NCBI GenBank assembly: GCA_002494645.1
Contig: DACE01000034.1
Coordinates: 1 to 7,205, forward strand
From: Euryarchaeota archaeon UBA256
GTDB taxonomy: Archaea > Thermoplasmatota > Poseidoniia > Poseidoniales > Poseidoniaceae
Direction: 5' to 3'
DNA: 7,205 bases
A program made the position numbers and the translations under genes. Each line of letters starts with the position of its first letter. Within the stretch, counting starts at the first letter, position 1. Below are positions 6,044 through 7,205 of the stretch, one piece after another. Below the pieces are notes generated by a model that was not told where the DNA came from, did no database searches, and saw only the letters and a list, made by a program, of their open reading frames with translations.

Positions 6044-6355
6044 ATGGACATCGCATCACTCCTTGGTGAAAACGTCACTCAAGGGATCATCATTGGAATC
6101 ATCATCGGAGTCGCCTTCCAGTTGGCCTCCAAAACGATCCGAACCATCCTCATTGTACAATTTGTGTTGATCAAGTGGCTTGAAGCCCGGAACATCCTTG
6201 TCATTGATTGGAACCGACTGACTGCAGGTTTGGTGGGTCAGAAGGAGTTTGCCATCCAAGAGACGCAATCCATGTTTGACAGCCTGGTGGAAATGGGTGT
6301 GTTTGGCGGTAGCCTTTTCCTTGGTTTCCTCATCGGACGCCGATTGACGAAATGA
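6044..6355 (+). CDS. FUN14-family small membrane protein
   Basis: A 103-residue protein with hydrophobic segments at about 14-28, 33-47 and 84-98. The middle section (VQFVLIKWLEARNILVIDWN, about 38-57) and the glycine-rich last span (GVFGGSLFLGFLIGRR, about 85-100) match the FUN14 layout: a helix, a short linker ending in a Val/Ile-x-Trp-Asp/Asn-Arg-Leu segment, then a Gly-spaced helix followed by basic residues. Eukaryotic FUN14 proteins such as FUNDC1 sit in the mitochondrial outer membrane. Archaeal and bacterial relatives are common but their function is not known. The N-terminal span carries a GIIIGIIIG repeat that would allow tight helix packing. The gene is monocistronic by appearance: TATA box 25 bases before the ATG, and a 129-base gap with another TATA box before the next gene. 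Confidence 0.8.
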   Translation: MDIASLLGENVTQGIIIGIIIGVAFQLASKTIRTILIVQFVLIKWLEARNILVIDWNRLTAGLVGQKEFAIQETQSMFDSLVEMGVFGGSLFLGFLIGRRLTK

Positions 6356-6453
6356 GAAGGCTTTGGTGGAAGATTCAGCAACCAGAACTCATCTCGACAA
6401 TGGCCCTTCATCAATTCCCTCAATGAATGGATTCCGTGGGAATTTATTGATTC

Positions 6454-6460
6454 TTTATAT
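6454..6460 (+). promoter_or_regulatory. TATA box for the zinc-knuckle microprotein gene
   Basis: TTTATAT is centred 28 bases before ATG 6485, the spacing expected for a leaderless archaeal mRNA. The surrounding bases (6440-6460) are clearly richer in A and T than the flanking coding DNA, which supports a promoter and argues that the short downstream frame is a real gene. Confidence 0.6.
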
Positions 6461-6484
6461 CCATTGAGGACATTTCTCTCTCAT

Positions 6485-6631
6485 ATGTCAGGAAAGTCAT
6501 GTAGAGCGGTAACAAAAGATTGTCCAAAATGCGATGGAAGCGGAACTAGAGGCAGAGGTTTCTGTCACCGATGTGGAGGTCACGGAACAATCATCACCAA
6601 GACCTGCAGCTGTGGTTGCGGAAACAACTGA
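6485..6631 (+). CDS. DnaJ-type zinc-finger microprotein (48 residues)
   Basis: A small cysteine-rich protein with eight Cys in 48 residues. Two knuckles of the DnaJ zinc-centre type are visible: CPKCDGSG at 13-20 and CHRCGGHG at 27-34, both CxxCxGxG-like. Together they offer four cysteines for one zinc ion. A third cluster, CSCGC (41-45), and Cys6 are extra. No J domain or substrate-binding domain is present, so this is a free-standing zinc module rather than a chaperone of the DnaJ type. Similar lone modules are known in many genomes and often have no assigned role. The start is supported by a TATA box 28 bases upstream. The stop at 6631 is followed by a 152-base gap. Function unknown: protein or RNA binding, or zinc handling, are guesses. 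Confidence 0.8.
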   Translation: MSGKSCRAVTKDCPKCDGSGTRGRGFCHRCGGHGTIITKTCSCGCGNN

Positions 6632-6783
6632 ATCGAGATCTTACCCCCGATTTCCGAATGCTTCTATGAAGAAACATATGTCGATGAAATGACTCAATAC
6701 TCTCGGTTTGATTGGAAATTAACTAGCAATTCTATTCATTCGTATACCGAAGATTTGGTTAGGTTGTTTCGTTTCCCTCACTC
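6632..6783 (+). promoter_or_regulatory. AT-rich intergenic region upstream of the Tudor-like gene
   Basis: A 152-base non-coding gap with lower G+C than its neighbours. A GTATACC at 6740-6746 is the best TATA-like candidate. It would place transcription start near 6769 and leave a leader of about 15 bases before ATG 6784. A frame opening at 6689 is not convincing as a gene. Confidence 0.3.
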
Positions 6784-7205
6784 ATGGACGACGCAGTCTT
6801 CAGCCCCGATGGCAAGTGGATGTGGTCGGGAACCGAATGGATTCCTGCACCTCCAAACCAAAGGTCACAACTGCTCAACATGCAGGATTCAGTCATAGGC
6901 GGGGACGTGGTCCACAACACGACCATTCACAACGACCCAACTGCCGTCACCGAAGCCGTCATCACCGCTCTCCAAAACATGGGTCTGATCGGCAAAGTGG
7001 TTGAGCAGCCTCCCCCGCCATCACCTGAAATTGAACTGGCAGCAAGCCTGGAAAACGGTGTAAGGGTCTTTGTCAACTGGAAGGATTACGGTCATTTCTA
7101 TGCCGGAAAGGTTGCTAGGACCAACCCTGACGGGACCTATCTCATCCATTTTGATGACGGGGATGTGGAGGACCATGTCAACATGGGGCGGATCAAGCCG
7201 TTGGA
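6784..7205 (+). CDS. Tudor-like domain protein, N-terminal part (gene runs off the right edge)
   Basis: An open frame of 140 codons from ATG 6784 to the window end without a stop. An in-frame TAG at 6760 and no ATG between make 6784 the first ATG start. Three parts are visible. Residues 5-23 (FSPDGKWMWSGTEWIPAPP) form a Trp-rich motif of the DG-x-W-x-W-x-G-x-x-W-x-P kind seen at the ends of many small membrane or secreted proteins. Residues 33-68 contain DSVIGGDVVHNTTIHNDPTA followed by a short helix. After a Pro-rich linker (75-81), residues 92-139 resemble a Tudor/Agenet-like barrel: VRVFVNWKDYGHFYAGKV, NPDGTYLIHFDDGDVEDHV and a final IKPL. In eukaryotes such domains read methylated lysine or arginine. 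The archaeal partner is unknown, and binding of that kind is inference. There is no signal peptide or membrane span in the visible part. Confidence 0.75.
   Translation, partial: MDDAVFSPDGKWMWSGTEWIPAPPNQRSQLLNMQDSVIGGDVVHNTTIHNDPTAVTEAVITALQNMGLIGKVVEQPPPPSPEIELAASLENGVRVFVNWKDYGHFYAGKVARTNPDGTYLIHFDDGDVEDHVNMGRIKPL

Noticed and set aside
6085..6112. Short tandem repeat of the GGAATCATCATC type
   Set aside because: It is explained by the coding of GIIIGIIIG in the first membrane span of the FUN14-family protein.
6666..6692. Eight-codon frame MKKHMSMK
   Set aside because: Too short to judge, and no downstream biosynthetic gene that would suggest a leader peptide.
6689..6898. Plus-strand frame of 69 codons before and over the Tudor-like gene
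   Set aside because: It overlaps the well supported frame from 6784, has no recognisable domain and begins in an AT-rich promoter-like region.

Overview
The window looks like a piece of a planktonic euryarchaeal genome, most likely Marine Group II (Candidatus Poseidoniales) or a close relative in Thermoplasmatota. This is inferred from the gene content. There is an intron-bearing tRNA-Trp whose intron is a box C/D guide RNA, a ribosomal protein eL41 gene, and a FUN14-family protein. TATA-like boxes sit about 25-30 bases upstream of several start codons with almost no leader, which suggests leaderless transcription. No phage, insertion sequence, CRISPR or plasmid signal was seen, so this is ordinary chromosome with several very small genes that automated gene callers tend to miss.

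Left block, all on the minus strand. From right to left: a membrane-anchored, signal-peptide-bearing subtilisin-like protease (3336-5510); a PLP-dependent class I/II aminotransferase (2152-3306, start re-assigned from a TTG); a 203-residue three-span membrane protein with a cysteine-pair region (1539-2150); a 449-residue six-span membrane protein with a coiled-coil and an acidic, disordered tail (212-1561); and the first 44 codons of a secreted protein that runs off the left edge (1-134). The aminotransferase and the two membrane-protein genes are packed with a 1-base gap and a 23-base overlap, so they are probably co-transcribed. The two membrane proteins may act together, but nothing in the sequence names their task.

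Centre, minus strand. A short translation/RNA cluster lies between the protease gene and a divergent promoter region. It holds the 35-codon gene for ribosomal protein eL41 (5779-5886) with its own TATA box. The tRNA-Trp(CCA) gene (5577-5757) follows 21 bases later. The tRNA is split by a 108-base intron at 37/38. The intron folds as a C/D guide RNA whose two antisense elements place C34 and U39 of the same tRNA exactly at the fifth base upstream of boxes D and D'. An extra 32-base hairpin follows the guide module inside the intron.

Right block, plus strand. Divergent from eL41 are a FUN14-family three-span membrane protein (6044-6355), a 48-residue cysteine-rich microprotein with DnaJ-type zinc-binding knuckles (6485-6631), and the start of a two-part protein with a C-terminal Tudor-like domain that runs off the right edge (6784 onward). 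The first two have TATA boxes placed for leaderless mRNAs.

The best candidates for something not usually annotated are the intronic guide RNA with its extra hairpin, the hidden eL41 gene linked to tRNA-Trp, the zinc microprotein, and the Tudor-like protein.
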